Assembly: GCA_014654705.1 (NCBI GenBank)
Contig: JACVZY010000006.1
Span: forward strand, 31,179-95,178
Reading direction: 5' to 3'
DNA from: Ignavibacteria bacterium
Lineage (GTDB): Bacteria > Bacteroidota > Ignavibacteria > Kapaibacteriales > UBA4661
DNA: 64,000 bases
The notes under the pieces are model-generated. The model was not told the origin of the DNA. It saw nothing but the letters and a program-made list of their open reading frames with translations, and ran no database searches. Shown piece by piece: positions 17,539-26,293 of this stretch (positions within the stretch are counted from its first letter, which is position 1; the number at the start of each line of letters is the position of its first letter). Both the position numbers and the translations under genes were made by a program.

Positions 17539-19812
17539 TTATTTTTCCACAATGGCAAATTCCGTGCGACGATTCCGACGGCGGTTTTCTTCGGTATCAT
17601 TGGCGGCAAGCGGCTTCGATTCGCCATAGCCAACGATGCGTAATTGCGTTTTTTGAACGCCCATACCGATGAGTGCCGTTGCGACCGCCTGAGCACGCGC
17701 TTCGGAAAGTTTTTGATTGATCTCCGTACCACCACGATTATCGGTGTGCCCACGCACTTCCATCACGATACGGGGCGAGCGCTTGAGATATTGCGCAACG
17801 TCGCGTAGAAGCGATAAAGATTCAGCGCGAATAGTCGCTTTGCCCGTCTCAAATTCGATATTCACCAGTTGCACCGAACCAACCGTATCAAGCGGCGTAA
17901 AGACCGAACGGTCATACTGTGCCGTTCCTGTGGAAACGGTTACCAATTCCGGCACTGCAAGGCGCACCTGTACGGAGTGGACGGCAGCACATTCCGGCGG
18001 GCGATAGCGAATGCGATAGTAGTTTTTAAGCGCTTTGTAGAGATCGGCAAAGGCAAGTGGAAATTCTTTGACGGAATAAAGACGATACATCATGCCTCCG
18101 GTGTATTGCGCCAAGTTCTGAAGAGGCGTTTCTTCGGTCATACCGTAGGCGATGCTATAAATGCGGACGTTATTTTCTTTTGCGGCTTTATAGACTGCGC
18201 CAATCTTGAGCTTTGATGAATTATCATCACCATCAGTAAAGAGAATTATCACCTTTGACGCGCCTTTCGGAGCTTTTTGCAACTCTTTAATAGCAGCCAT
18301 AACACCGTCGTAAATGGCAGTGCCGCCACTATATCCTTCCAAACCGTCTATCAAAAAGCCATCGCGGTACGCATTGGAGTCGTTCGTAAGCGGTACTTCT
18401 ACTTTTATCTTATTGGTAAACTTGATGGCGGTGATATAATCTTGCTTCTTGACAATACCCATTGTCCGCGCAACAGCCTCTTGCAAGCGTCGTGCACGGG
18501 TATTGCCCATAGACGAGGAGTGGTCAAGAACAAACGCTACGGCGTGAGTGTCCAAGCTACCTTCGCGGACTTCTTGCACATCAAAGCTGCGCACTCGTGT
18601 TTGCGCCGTAGAATTCATTTGCGGACACGAGTCGGCAAGCGCTCTCCAGTAGGCGCGGTAATTGCCCGTGCCTTGGAAGTTCGGCGGTGCAAGCCCTGAA
18701 ATAAAGCGTCCGGCAGTGTCAATGACCGAAACGTTCAATTCGATTTCATTCGGATAGCGTGCATCATTGATGCTGCGAACATGGACGTTTATTGGCATAA
18801 TCGCCGGCTCGGCGGCAATACGCTTGGCTTCGCGCTCTTCGGCTTCGGCAATGCGCTCGTATTGCGTTTGTGCTTCACGCTCGACATACTCGCGTTGCAT
18901 CCGCTCATAATTTTTCTTCATTTCGCTCAGTTGCGGCAGCATCTGAGCCATCTTTCGCGCCATATCCCCAGCCACCTGTCCGGGCACTACATCATCGGAT
19001 TTCTCTTCAGATTTTTTTGCGGAGTTTTTAGATTCTTTGGGCGCAGAGGACTTTGAAGATTTGCCTTTTTGTTCTGATTTTTCCTTACCGTCTGATTTCG
19101 CAGGAGTAGCGCTAGAGTCTCCCATAACGCTTGAAATCATGTCCGGCAGGTTGTTCAACATTTCTTCGGGAATGACATCTGGAATATTTTTCAGCATTTT
19201 TGCAAAGGAAGAATCCTTCATAAATTTCTCCATACTGCCAGCAATACCAGCACCACCGCTACTCATAGCGCCACCACTACTAAAACCCTTGAGTTTGCTC
19301 AGTACGCTGTCCACATCACCCGATGTGAGTGTTTTTGAAAGCGCCGAATCACCCAGAAACCCTTTCATTGCTGAGGTTATATCGGGCATACCGGACGGAA
19401 ATCCTTTGGGAATCCCTTGCGGCAAACCACCTACGAATGCTGATGAGTCCATGCTTCCAAGCGAACCACTTCCAAGTGAACTAGAAGTAACGGACGGCGA
19501 AAGCACTTTGCCAATATCGCCAGCGTAGGGGAACGATGCAAGGACACTTGGATCAAAGTCTGACGGCGACGGCGATGGTGACGATGCTGTCGTTGCATTT
19601 GCTGCCGAGCGGGAAGGAATTTTCGCCTGTTCGGTCAGCTTTTTAAGCGACGTGTTTGATGTGGTGTACGACGGCTTGTAGCCTTTGGGCGGAGCCATTT
19701 TTTCGACCATTTCCTCAATATGGTGCGGACAAGCGTTGAGGAGCAAGCACAGTGCGCAGCAAACTGCCGCAATAACGGTGCGTCTGAGAACAAGAGGTCG
19801 TACAAGGCGCAT
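17539..19812 (-). CDS. Lipoprotein with von Willebrand A and OmpA peptidoglycan-binding domains
   Basis: A 757-residue protein. ATG 19812 gives a signal with lipobox CLLLNAC (C28), so the earlier frame start at 19896 is not used. Residues 70-290 are low-complexity, rich in Ser/Gly/Lys/Pro. A coiled segment (about 295-335) follows. The VWA domain starts at about 425 with the metal site DHSSS (430-434) and later TDGDDNSS. The OmpA domain covers about 645-757 (FETGKATIRAES, VRGHTDNRGG, RIVGYGESKP, RRRNRRTEFAIV). This would be an outer-membrane lipoprotein gripping peptidoglycan and presenting a metal-dependent adhesion module. It heads the three-gene - strand group, with 16 bases to the next gene. 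Confidence 0.85.
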   Translation of the reverse strand: MRLVRPLVLRRTVIAAVCCALCLLLNACPHHIEEMVEKMAPPKGYKPSYTTSNTSLKKLTEQAKIPSRSAANATTASSPSPSPSDFDPSVLASFPYAGDIGKVLSPSVTSSSLGSGSLGSMDSSAFVGGLPQGIPKGFPSGMPDITSAMKGFLGDSALSKTLTSGDVDSVLSKLKGFSSGGAMSSGGAGIAGSMEKFMKDSSFAKMLKNIPDVIPEEMLNNLPDMISSVMGDSSATPAKSDGKEKSEQKGKSSKSSAPKESKNSAKKSEEKSDDVVPGQVAGDMARKMAQMLPQLSEMKKNYERMQREYVEREAQTQYERIAEAEEREAKRIAAEPAIMPINVHVRSINDARYPNEIELNVSVIDTAGRFISGLAPPNFQGTGNYRAYWRALADSCPQMNSTAQTRVRSFDVQEVREGSLDTHAVAFVLDHSSSMGNTRARRLQEAVARTMGIVKKQDYITAIKFTNKIKVEVPLTNDSNAYRDGFLIDGLEGYSGGTAIYDGVMAAIKELQKAPKGASKVIILFTDGDDNSSKLKIGAVYKAAKENNVRIYSIAYGMTEETPLQNLAQYTGGMMYRLYSVKEFPLAFADLYKALKNYYRIRYRPPECAAVHSVQVRLAVPELVTVSTGTAQYDRSVFTPLDTVGSVQLVNIEFETGKATIRAESLSLLRDVAQYLKRSPRIVMEVRGHTDNRGGTEINQKLSEARAQAVATALIGMGVQKTQLRIVGYGESKPLAANDTEENRRRNRRTEFAIVEK

Positions 19813-19965
19813 ACAATCAAGGATTAAAGCAAGAAAGATAATGGATGCACTCCAAAAGACGCAGCCACGCAGGAAATGTTTCGGTGCGACCGTCAAAATA
19901 AAAACGGTGGGACGTTAAGAAATGTTAAGAATCGGCGGTTCGTAGCAGATTTTTCGTAGCAGATT

Positions 19966-21486
19966 CTACGACTCCTCGCGACGATTACACAGGTCTGAGG
20001 CGATATTCCCGAGCGTCTCAATAGCCCGTTCTATGCGCTCCGACCAAGGATAGCCGCAGTTCAACCGAATATAGTGATTATACTGGTCAGTTTTAGAGAA
20101 AGCCGGACCGGGCGCAATACTAATTTTTTCGCGCATTGCCTCGCTGTGGAGCGCGATAGCATCTACCTCGCGCGGGCACTCTACCCACACAACAAAGCCG
20201 CCGTTGGGGCGCGTTACTTTTGTACCTTCGGGAAAATACTCGCCCACAGCGCCAATTATCTTTTGCATTTGCACGGCAAAGGCTTTGCGCAGCGCTCGCA
20301 TCTGGTGTTCGTAACCGCCGGTCTGAAGAAATTTTGCCATCACAAGCTGCGGCAGCGTCGGCGAAGCAAGCGTGGACGCGATTTTCAGACGATACACCTC
20401 ATTGTAAAAACGTCCCGGGATAGTATAGCCCACGCGCAGTCCGGGCGAAACCGTCTTAGAAAACGAGTCGCAGAGCATCACCCAGCCGTCTTTGTCGAAT
20501 GCCTTCACCGGGCGAGGACGCTGCGAACCGAAATATATGTCACCGTAAACATCGTCTTCAATGATAGGAATTTCGTGCTTTGCGGCAAGTGCGGCAAGTT
20601 TTGCTTTGTTCTCATCCGGCATACACGCGCCTGTGGGATTACTAAAATTCGGAACGACCATCACCGCCTGCACTTCCTTCCGCCGCATCACCGGTTCCAG
20701 ACTTTCAAGCGAAATACCCGTGCGCGGGTCGGTCGGAATTTCCAGTGCTTTCATGCCCAAGCCTTCAATCACCCGCAAAATACCAAAATAGCACGGTGAT
20801 TCCACCGCAACCGTATCGCCCGGCTTGGCGACAGCACGAATACAGATATTGAGCGCTTCGGTAGCTGCACCGGTCGTGATAACATCGTCGGGAGCAAAAA
20901 GTCCACCCCAGTCCATTGCTCTGAGGACAATATGACGGCGAAGTTCCAGATTTCCGCTTGGATGCTCATATCGCGCAATAGTGTGCATCTCTGCGCGAGC
21001 AAGCGAAGCGTAGAGCTTGGAAATTTTGGTAATGGGCAAAAGGTCGGGAGCAGGCATGGCTGCGCCTAGCGGCACAAAGTCCGAGTACTGGTAGGTGTTA
21101 ATGAGGTCTTCGACGAGCGTGACGACATTTTTGACAGGTTTCGCCATCGGTGCAAAACGCTGTATGCTCGGCTCCGGCGGCAGATTGCGAAATTGCTGCC
21201 GCACGTAATAGCCGGACTGTGGGCGTGCTTCTATCACGCCCACATCCTCAAGGTTCATGTATGCTTGTAGTACCGTCGAAATGCTTACACCTTTTTGACG
21301 GCTCATCTTCCGCACTGACGGCAAGCGATTGCCGGGCTGCAAGACGCGATGTTCAATCTGAGCACGAATCTCTTGCGCAATCTGCTCGTACAAGTGCCCG
21401 TCGGAAGAAACATCCTTCAACGGAGCGCTGTTCCCTATGATTACGCCCGTTTTTGCGGTTATATGCGCTGCTGTTGTTACTGCCAT
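19966..21486 (-). CDS. MocR-type regulator: GntR helix-turn-helix fused to class I aminotransferase
   Basis: A 506-residue protein. Residues 30-100 are a GntR winged helix (GHLYEQIAQEIRAQIE, LPSVRKMSRQKGVSISTV, GYYVRQQF). The rest is a fold-type I aminotransferase with IEDDVYGDIYFG, NPTGACM and the PLP lysine in SFSKTVSPGLRVGY. ATG 21486 is chosen because it sits just after the stop of the upstream gene; the longest frame would run into it. Such regulators (for example PdxR, GabR) bind PLP and control vitamin B6 or amino-acid genes; the target here is unknown. Another aminotransferase with a related active-site segment lies at 23402-24619 and may be its target or paralogue. Confidence 0.85.
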   Translation of the reverse strand: MAVTTAAHITAKTGVIIGNSAPLKDVSSDGHLYEQIAQEIRAQIEHRVLQPGNRLPSVRKMSRQKGVSISTVLQAYMNLEDVGVIEARPQSGYYVRQQFRNLPPEPSIQRFAPMAKPVKNVVTLVEDLINTYQYSDFVPLGAAMPAPDLLPITKISKLYASLARAEMHTIARYEHPSGNLELRRHIVLRAMDWGGLFAPDDVITTGAATEALNICIRAVAKPGDTVAVESPCYFGILRVIEGLGMKALEIPTDPRTGISLESLEPVMRRKEVQAVMVVPNFSNPTGACMPDENKAKLAALAAKHEIPIIEDDVYGDIYFGSQRPRPVKAFDKDGWVMLCDSFSKTVSPGLRVGYTIPGRFYNEVYRLKIASTLASPTLPQLVMAKFLQTGGYEHQMRALRKAFAVQMQKIIGAVGEYFPEGTKVTRPNGGFVVWVECPREVDAIALHSEAMREKISIAPGPAFSKTDQYNHYIRLNCGYPWSERIERAIETLGNIASDLCNRREES

Positions 21487-21493
21487 GAGACGA

Positions 21494-22210
21494 TTATTTT
21501 TTGTCGTCTGCTTCGTCATCATCCGCCGGATTCCAGACATTTTCATCCTCCTCGTCGTAAATTGCTTCAATATCCTCACCGTTAAAGACTACCACGTAGT
21601 CCGTTGGAAGTGCAAGAACGGAAAGCAGCATCGGGCGCGACTCCAAAAGTTCATAGACATAGCAGGCTTCATAATCTTCCTCATCGTCGGAGCCTTCTTC
21701 GTCGTCATCTGCGCCGCCGATATACCAGCCAGAATCAATGACCTCCGCGCCTTCTATGCCGCTTTCGTCATCTTCTGCTTCATCGCGCTGAAGAACAATA
21801 TGCTCTTCCTCAAGAACACCTTTGCGCAAAACAATGGTTTCATCAAAGCGAGGAATTTTGAAGGAATCGCTCGTACCCGTTACCTCACCAACTTCGTTCT
21901 GCATCACCACTACCCAAAGTGAGCGCGATACATCCTCAACAACGTTTTCAAACGGGTCATCATCGTAATCGGGTTCGCAGACGACAAACATTCCATCACG
22001 TTCGACAAGCGCCAGCACAGAAAATCCGATTTCCAACGTCCAGCCGTCACGAATCGCATCTTTTGTCTCTTCAGAAATATCTTCGATTGTTTTCAGCAGC
22101 CATTCTGCTTGTGCTTCAAGGCGGCTGTCGCACTGGACAAGCACGGTTTTGCCATTGATCACACGCTTAAAGGCTCCTACTTCAAATGTTTCTTGGTTGT
22201 TATTGCTCAT
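21494..22210 (-). CDS. Acidic protein, possibly DUF2185/Imm33-like
   Basis: A 238-residue cytosolic protein with a very acidic C-terminal half (GGADDDEEGSDDEEDYEACY, final DDDEADDKK). The first half has GWTLEIGFSVLALVERDGMF followed by VCEPDYDDDPF, and the second has DSGWYIGG with SVLALPTDYVVVFNGEDIEAI. These patterns remind me of DUF2185/Imm33-type domains, an assignment I hold loosely. No toxin gene is adjacent, so an immunity role is not supported by context. It lies 7 bases upstream of the MocR regulator and is probably co-transcribed with it. Its upstream region holds two palindromes (22253-22294) shared with the divergent acetyltransferase gene. Confidence 0.45.
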   Translation of the reverse strand: MSNNNQETFEVGAFKRVINGKTVLVQCDSRLEAQAEWLLKTIEDISEETKDAIRDGWTLEIGFSVLALVERDGMFVVCEPDYDDDPFENVVEDVSRSLWVVVMQNEVGEVTGTSDSFKIPRFDETIVLRKGVLEEEHIVLQRDEAEDDESGIEGAEVIDSGWYIGGADDDEEGSDDEEDYEACYVYELLESRPMLLSVLALPTDYVVVFNGEDIEAIYDEEDENVWNPADDDEADDKK

Positions 22211-22252
22211 TGTGAAAAAGTGTTGATGAGGAAAGAGTAATGTTTCAAACTA

Positions 22253-22294
22253 TACAGTTTTGAACTGTACTGGTTGCGAAACTACAATATTGTA
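22253..22294. promoter_or_regulatory. Two palindromes in a divergent intergenic region (candidate operators)
   Basis: TACAGTT at 22253-22259 and AACTGTA at 22263-22269 form a perfect 7-bp inverted repeat around a 3-base centre. Fourteen bases further, TACAATATTGTA (22283-22294) is a perfect 12-base palindrome. Both lie between the - strand acidic protein/MocR pair and the + strand acetyltransferase gene. Size and symmetry suit dimeric repressor sites; the MocR protein encoded nearby is one candidate ligand. Confidence 0.3.
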
Positions 22295-22369
22295 TCTGTT
22301 TTGCAAAATTCTTTTGTTGTAATTTTGTATCGTGTTCACGTTCTACCGCGTCAATCATTGCTTTTACCA

Positions 22370-22867
22370 ATGCTCATCAATAATCTCACTATTCGCTCTG
22401 CCACTCATAATGATGTTCCCGTCATTCTTGATTTTATTAAGGCATTGGCTGAGTATGAAAAATTATCGCATGAAGTCGTTGCTACGGAAGAATCACTGCT
22501 CACAACACTCTTCGGTACAAAACCAGTTGCGGAAGTTGTTATCGGATACACAGAAAATGGCGTTCCTGCCGGATTTGCGCTCTTTTTTCACAATTATTCC
22601 ACGTTTTTGGCAAAGCCCGGTATCTACTTGGAAGACCTCTTTGTCAAGCCGGAATTTCGCGGCAAAGGCTACGGGAAATCGCTTCTCATTTACCTTGCCC
22701 GCTTGGCTGAAGAACGTCATTGTGGACGGTTGGAGTGGTCGGTACTGGATTGGAACACGCCAGCAATTGAGTTTTACAAAAGCCTCGGTGCAAAGCCGAT
22801 GGACGAATGGACGATGTTCCGCGTCACAGGTAAAACGCTCACCGAGCTTGCAAATGCTTCAATGTGA
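22370..22867 (+). CDS. GNAT N-acetyltransferase (diamine acetyltransferase-like)
   Basis: A 165-residue acetyltransferase from ATG 22370; the longer frame from 22274 adds a segment with no domain. The start LTIRSATHNDVPVILDFIKA, then LAEYEKLSHEV, FALFFHNYSTF, YLEDLFVKPEFRGKGYGKSL (acetyl-CoA-binding R/Q-x-x-G-x-G/A segment) and WSVLDWNTPAIEFYKSLGA match the SSAT-like branch that acetylates polyamines or small amines. This branch is short and cytosolic. Substrate not certain. It lies 13 bases before the DUF3291 gene. Confidence 0.85.
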   Translation: MLINNLTIRSATHNDVPVILDFIKALAEYEKLSHEVVATEESLLTTLFGTKPVAEVVIGYTENGVPAGFALFFHNYSTFLAKPGIYLEDLFVKPEFRGKGYGKSLLIYLARLAEERHCGRLEWSVLDWNTPAIEFYKSLGAKPMDEWTMFRVTGKTLTELANASM

Positions 22868-22880
22868 AGAATAGAAGAAT

Positions 22881-23339
22881 ATGGATTCAGCGTATCATCT
22901 TGCACAGATTAATATTGGGCGATTACTCGCCCCAATGGAAGATCCACGAATTAAAGATTTCACACAAGCTCTTCCGGCAATAAATTTACTGGCGGAATCA
23001 AGCGACGGGTTTATTTGGCGTTTGAAAGACGAAACGGATAATGCGACGTCCATTCAAGCCTTTTCTGATCCACTGGTGATTGTGAATATGTCCGTATGGG
23101 AATCACTGGAAGCGCTTCAGAATTATGCTTTTCAAAGCGGACACGCACAGTATCTGCGCCGCCGCCGCGAATGGTTTGAGCCGATGCAAACGGCACACCT
23201 TGCACTGTGGTGGATTCCCAAAGGACACAAGCCAACACTTGAAGAAGCAAAAGAACGCTTACGTCACTTGGACACCCATGGAGACAGTGAATTTGCTTTT
23301 ACCTTTCGCAAGACATTTTCTGCACCGACTCAGCCATAA
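22881..23339 (+). CDS. DUF3291 protein (dimeric alpha/beta-barrel-like)
   Basis: A 152-residue protein. It opens with YHLAQINIGRLLAPMEDPRI and contains NLLAESSDGFIWRLKDE, VNMSVWESLEALQNYAF and ALWWIPKGHKPTLEEAKERL. This order (early AxxNIGR, a WRL strand, SVWES, then WW-P-G) is that of DUF3291. The fold is expected to be ferredoxin-like, related to monooxygenase-type small proteins, with no established reaction. It follows the acetyltransferase by 13 bases, so the two probably share a transcript. Confidence 0.75.
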   Translation: MDSAYHLAQINIGRLLAPMEDPRIKDFTQALPAINLLAESSDGFIWRLKDETDNATSIQAFSDPLVIVNMSVWESLEALQNYAFQSGHAQYLRRRREWFEPMQTAHLALWWIPKGHKPTLEEAKERLRHLDTHGDSEFAFTFRKTFSAPTQP

Positions 23340-23401
23340 ATCGTTTGCAGCAAATTTGAACATTTAGAATTTATCTTTCATACTCATAAATCGAAATTGC
23401 C

Positions 23402-24619
23402 ATGAATACTGCACCCTTCAACCCCACCAGCCTTTTTGCCGAGCGCATGAGCGGCGTACCGACGTCCTTCATTCGTGAAATCTTGAAAACAACGGTGCAG
23501 CCAGATATTATCTCTTTCGCAGGCGGTTTGCCGAATCCGGCGTTGTTTCCGGTGGAAGCATTTCAGCGTGCTGCCGATACGGTCTTTTCGATGAGCGGTC
23601 GCATTGCGCTTCAATATGCTCAAACCGAAGGCTACTTGCCGCTTCGTGAGTATATCGCTGCACGATACAAAAAAATTCAGGGCTTAGACATTAAGCCTGA
23701 AGAAATCTTGATTACAAGCGGCTCGCAGCAAGGAATTGACCTTGTGGGCAAGGTTCTTGTTAATCCGGGCGATACTATTGCGATGGAAAGCCCCGGTTAC
23801 TTGGGCGCTATTCAGTCCTTGTCGGTCTATCAGCCCAATTTCGCGGGCGTTACGCTCACCAACGAAGGCGTGGACGTAGATGAACTGGAAGCTCTCTACG
23901 ACAAACAAGCCGTGAAGCTCTTCTCGGCAATTCCAAACTTCCAAAACCCAACGGGTATCAGCTATACCGAAGCCACCCGTGAGCGTGTCGCGTCGGCACT
24001 CATGGGGCGCAATACCATCGTGGTTGAAGACGATCCATATGGTGATCTGCGATTTGCCGGTGTCCGCGCAAAATCGCTTCGTTCCTACTTCGGTGACCAA
24101 TGTATCATGTTCGGTTCCTTCTCGAAAATTGCCGCTCCCGGATTCCGCCTTGGCTGGGTGGTAGCAGCAAAACCACTTATGGAAAAATTGATTATTGCCA
24201 AGCAAGCAACCGACTTGCACACAAACTTTGTCGGTCAACGCATCATGCACGAATATCTAGTCAATAACGACCTTGATGCGCATATTCGCCGTATCACCGA
24301 CGCATACAGCTCGCAGTGCGAGGCGATGCTCGGCTCTATCGCACGGCACTTCCCAGCGGAAGCAGTTTCTACCAAACCCGAAGGCGGTATGTTTGTGTGG
24401 GTCACAATGCCGGAACATTTCTCAACTGTGAAATTTTTCGACGCTGCTATCAAGCAAAAAGTTGCGTTCGTACCGGGCGTACCGTTCTACGTCAATGGCG
24501 GTGGCTCGAACACCATGCGCCTGAACTACTCTTGCTCCGATGCAGCAACGATTGAAGAAGGAATCAAGCGTCTCGGAACGCTGATGCGCGAAATGCTCCC
24601 GCAAGGAGCGACAGCGTAA
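23402..24619 (+). CDS. PLP-dependent class I aminotransferase (2-aminoadipate/aromatic type)
   Basis: A 405-residue fold-type I aminotransferase without a DNA-binding domain. It starts near FAERMSGVPTSFIREILK, then ISFAGGLPNPALFPVEAF, GSQQGIDLVGKVLVNPGD, NFQNPTGISYT, VVEDDPYGDLRF and the Schiff-base lysine in GSFSKIAAPGFRLGW. This pattern fits the LysN / 2-aminoadipate and kynurenine-type subgroup of broad specificity. Substrate cannot be set from sequence. It stands alone, 62 bases after the DUF3291 gene, and is followed by a folded element at 24712-24822. Confidence 0.85.
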   Translation: MNTAPFNPTSLFAERMSGVPTSFIREILKTTVQPDIISFAGGLPNPALFPVEAFQRAADTVFSMSGRIALQYAQTEGYLPLREYIAARYKKIQGLDIKPEEILITSGSQQGIDLVGKVLVNPGDTIAMESPGYLGAIQSLSVYQPNFAGVTLTNEGVDVDELEALYDKQAVKLFSAIPNFQNPTGISYTEATRERVASALMGRNTIVVEDDPYGDLRFAGVRAKSLRSYFGDQCIMFGSFSKIAAPGFRLGWVVAAKPLMEKLIIAKQATDLHTNFVGQRIMHEYLVNNDLDAHIRRITDAYSSQCEAMLGSIARHFPAEAVSTKPEGGMFVWVTMPEHFSTVKFFDAAIKQKVAFVPGVPFYVNGGGSNTMRLNYSCSDAATIEEGIKRLGTLMREMLPQGATA

Positions 24620-24711
24620 AAAGCCGCAGATGCGCAAAAAGCCGCATGAAGGGTATGGAAAGAAAATCGACACAATGAAAACAACAACTCTCGAACCCGT
24701 GGCTATCTAAT

Positions 24712-24822
24712 GGGGAAGCACACGGCGAGGCAATTCCGGCAACGGAAGAGCCTCCTCTCTGAAGCATCAACGCCGCTTGGAACCTTGTTCCGGGCGGCGT
24801 TGGTGTTTTGAGTTGCTTCCCT
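24712..24822 (+). ncRNA. Possible structured RNA: three-way junction between convergent genes
   Basis: Complementary segments define a three-stem fold. P1 pairs GGGAAGCA (24713-24720) with TGCTTCCC (24814-24821). P2 is GAGGC (24727-24731) with GCCTC (24750-24754), enclosing TTCCG/CGGAA around a GCAA tetraloop and an AA/GA internal loop. P3 is a 9-bp stem at 24768-24776/24794-24802. The region lies between the 3' ends of the aminotransferase (+) and the propeller gene (-). It matches no riboswitch family I recognise and may be only a transcript end. Confidence 0.3.
24768..24802. terminator. Stem-loop, probable terminator of convergent genes
   Basis: CAACGCCGC at 24768-24776 pairs perfectly with GCGGCGTTG at 24794-24802, followed by GTGTTTTG. 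It sits where transcripts from 24619 (+) and 24839 (-) end. The T tract is weak, so termination efficiency is uncertain. The same stem is P3 of the larger fold listed at 24712-24822. Confidence 0.45.
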
Positions 24823-24838
24823 CAATGTTTTGCCTTCA

Positions 24839-26011
24839 TCAACAGCCGTCTTCACTATTGTTTCGGGGAAGCATAAATTTTGTCAAGGATCTTCCGTCGT
24901 ATGTGCACACGCCTCCTCCATCGGTACCGAACCAAAGTTTTCCGGTGTTGTCTTTGTATATCGTCCAAATTGCATTGCTGCTTAATCCATCGCTCATCGT
25001 AAAATTGGTGAGTTTTTTACCATCATAACGCCATACTCCTGCATCAATGGTACCAATCCAGAGGTCTCCGTTTCTATCTTCTGCAATGCTCCAGACGCGA
25101 GCCAGTGTTCCGAGCTTGCCTTTTAAGGTTCTCACAAAATCTGGATTACTCAGCCCGTTTTCCTTTGTAACATTTGTTACGGTTTTACCATCGTATTTGG
25201 TTAAACCTAAGCCATTACTACCGAACCAGTAATCTCCATTTTTATCCTGAAAAATACAACGAACAGCAAATCCAACCTCTTTTTCGCTGATTTGAGCATT
25301 AGTAAAGGATTTTCCATCATAGCGGAACACACCTTTTTGCTCTGTTCCGAACCAGAGATTTCCGGCTTTATCTTTTAATATACTATAAACTGAATATGCT
25401 GTCGGGTTCGCCTCCTGCTGGAGGCTGCGTACTTTATGATCGGCTTTATCAGCAGGTAATGATAGGAATGTAAATAATTTACCATCATGGCGGTAAGCGC
25501 CGCCTCGGGCTCCAAACCAAAGGTCTTCGCCGCCGCCGCACCCATCTTGCCAAAATTTACCAGAAGAAAAATTATTCAGCAGCTCTGAATGAAGGGCAAA
25601 ACTGGCAATTTTGAAATTAGTAAAAGATTTTCCATCGTAACGGCAAACACCGTCTCGGGTTCCGAACCAAAGATTACCTCGTCTATCCTCTTGAATACTC
25701 CAGACAAAATTGCTACACAAACCATCTCTCTGGGTAAAATAGGTATATGATTTTCCATCATAGCGGCATACGCCTTCGCCATCAGTGGCAAACCAAAAAT
25801 TTCCGGCTCTATCCTGTAATATACAGCGTATTGTTTTACCTGTTGCTACCGCTGTGTCAGTAGCTCTGACGGAGTCATCGGTATCTGCTTGCCTCGTTGG
25901 TACTGCTTTGTGTTTGTTTATGTCCTTCTTCAGATATTGTGTTGGATTATCTCCACCGAAGGAAGCAAAGATTAGCAAAGGTAATGCGAGTGCATAGATA
26001 TAAGTGTACAT
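24839..26011 (-). CDS. Stand-alone seven-bladed two-component-type propeller protein
   Basis: A 390-residue exported protein with signal peptide MYTYIYALALPLLIFASFG. It carries seven repeats of the Reg_prop kind, each with a W(F/I)G(T/S/A) strand and a (R/K/T)xDG turn: WFATDGEGVCRYDG, WFGTRDGVCRYDG, WFGARGGAYRHDG, WFGTEQKGVFRYDG, WFGSNGLGLTKYDG, WIGTIDAGVWRYDG, WFGTDGGGVCTYDG. In Bacteroidota these repeats normally form the periplasmic sensor of hybrid two-component regulators. Here there is no Y_Y_Y, kinase or DNA-binding domain in the same chain. The divergent neighbour at 26294 encodes a membrane-bound winged-helix protein that could be its output partner. Confidence 0.83.
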   Translation of the reverse strand: MYTYIYALALPLLIFASFGGDNPTQYLKKDINKHKAVPTRQADTDDSVRATDTAVATGKTIRCILQDRAGNFWFATDGEGVCRYDGKSYTYFTQRDGLCSNFVWSIQEDRRGNLWFGTRDGVCRYDGKSFTNFKIASFALHSELLNNFSSGKFWQDGCGGGEDLWFGARGGAYRHDGKLFTFLSLPADKADHKVRSLQQEANPTAYSVYSILKDKAGNLWFGTEQKGVFRYDGKSFTNAQISEKEVGFAVRCIFQDKNGDYWFGSNGLGLTKYDGKTVTNVTKENGLSNPDFVRTLKGKLGTLARVWSIAEDRNGDLWIGTIDAGVWRYDGKKLTNFTMSDGLSSNAIWTIYKDNTGKLWFGTDGGGVCTYDGRSLTKFMLPRNNSEDGC

Positions 26012-26190
26012 TGTGCTTCAATCCTTTTAGTACGTGGATAAAAAAATTGTTGTTACCCTAACGGGTAGTAGATTTGGTATTGTTATGTAACGAGGTGAAT
26101 TGCTGCTCCCGACCGCATTGTGTAGGCGCACGTATTTTGTTAATTGCATCCATTGTAGTAGTTTTTCGTAGATGACAAGAATGGCTTGTA

Positions 26191-26198
26191 CAAACATA
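26191..26198 (-). promoter_or_regulatory. Possible -7 promoter box for the propeller gene
   Basis: CAAACATA on the + strand reads TATGTTTG on the - strand, matching the Bacteroidota -7 consensus TAnnTTTG. It would give a leader of about 175 bases for the gene ending at 26011. No clear TTG box was found at the expected 19-21-base spacing upstream. In the same 282-base divergent gap a short hairpin, TACCC-TAAC-GGGTA, lies at 26054-26067. Confidence 0.25.
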
Positions 26199-26293
26199 CT
26201 ATCTCCCATAGAGAGAATCGTGTAAAGAGATGTCAAGCATTGTAAATTCACTGTAAAAACCATTTTTTACATTCGACACAATTCCATAGATAA

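Noticed and set aside
24712..24822. Known riboswitch (cobalamin, TPP or SAM type)
   Set aside because: Consensus core sequences of these families are absent, and the element lies downstream of genes on both strands.
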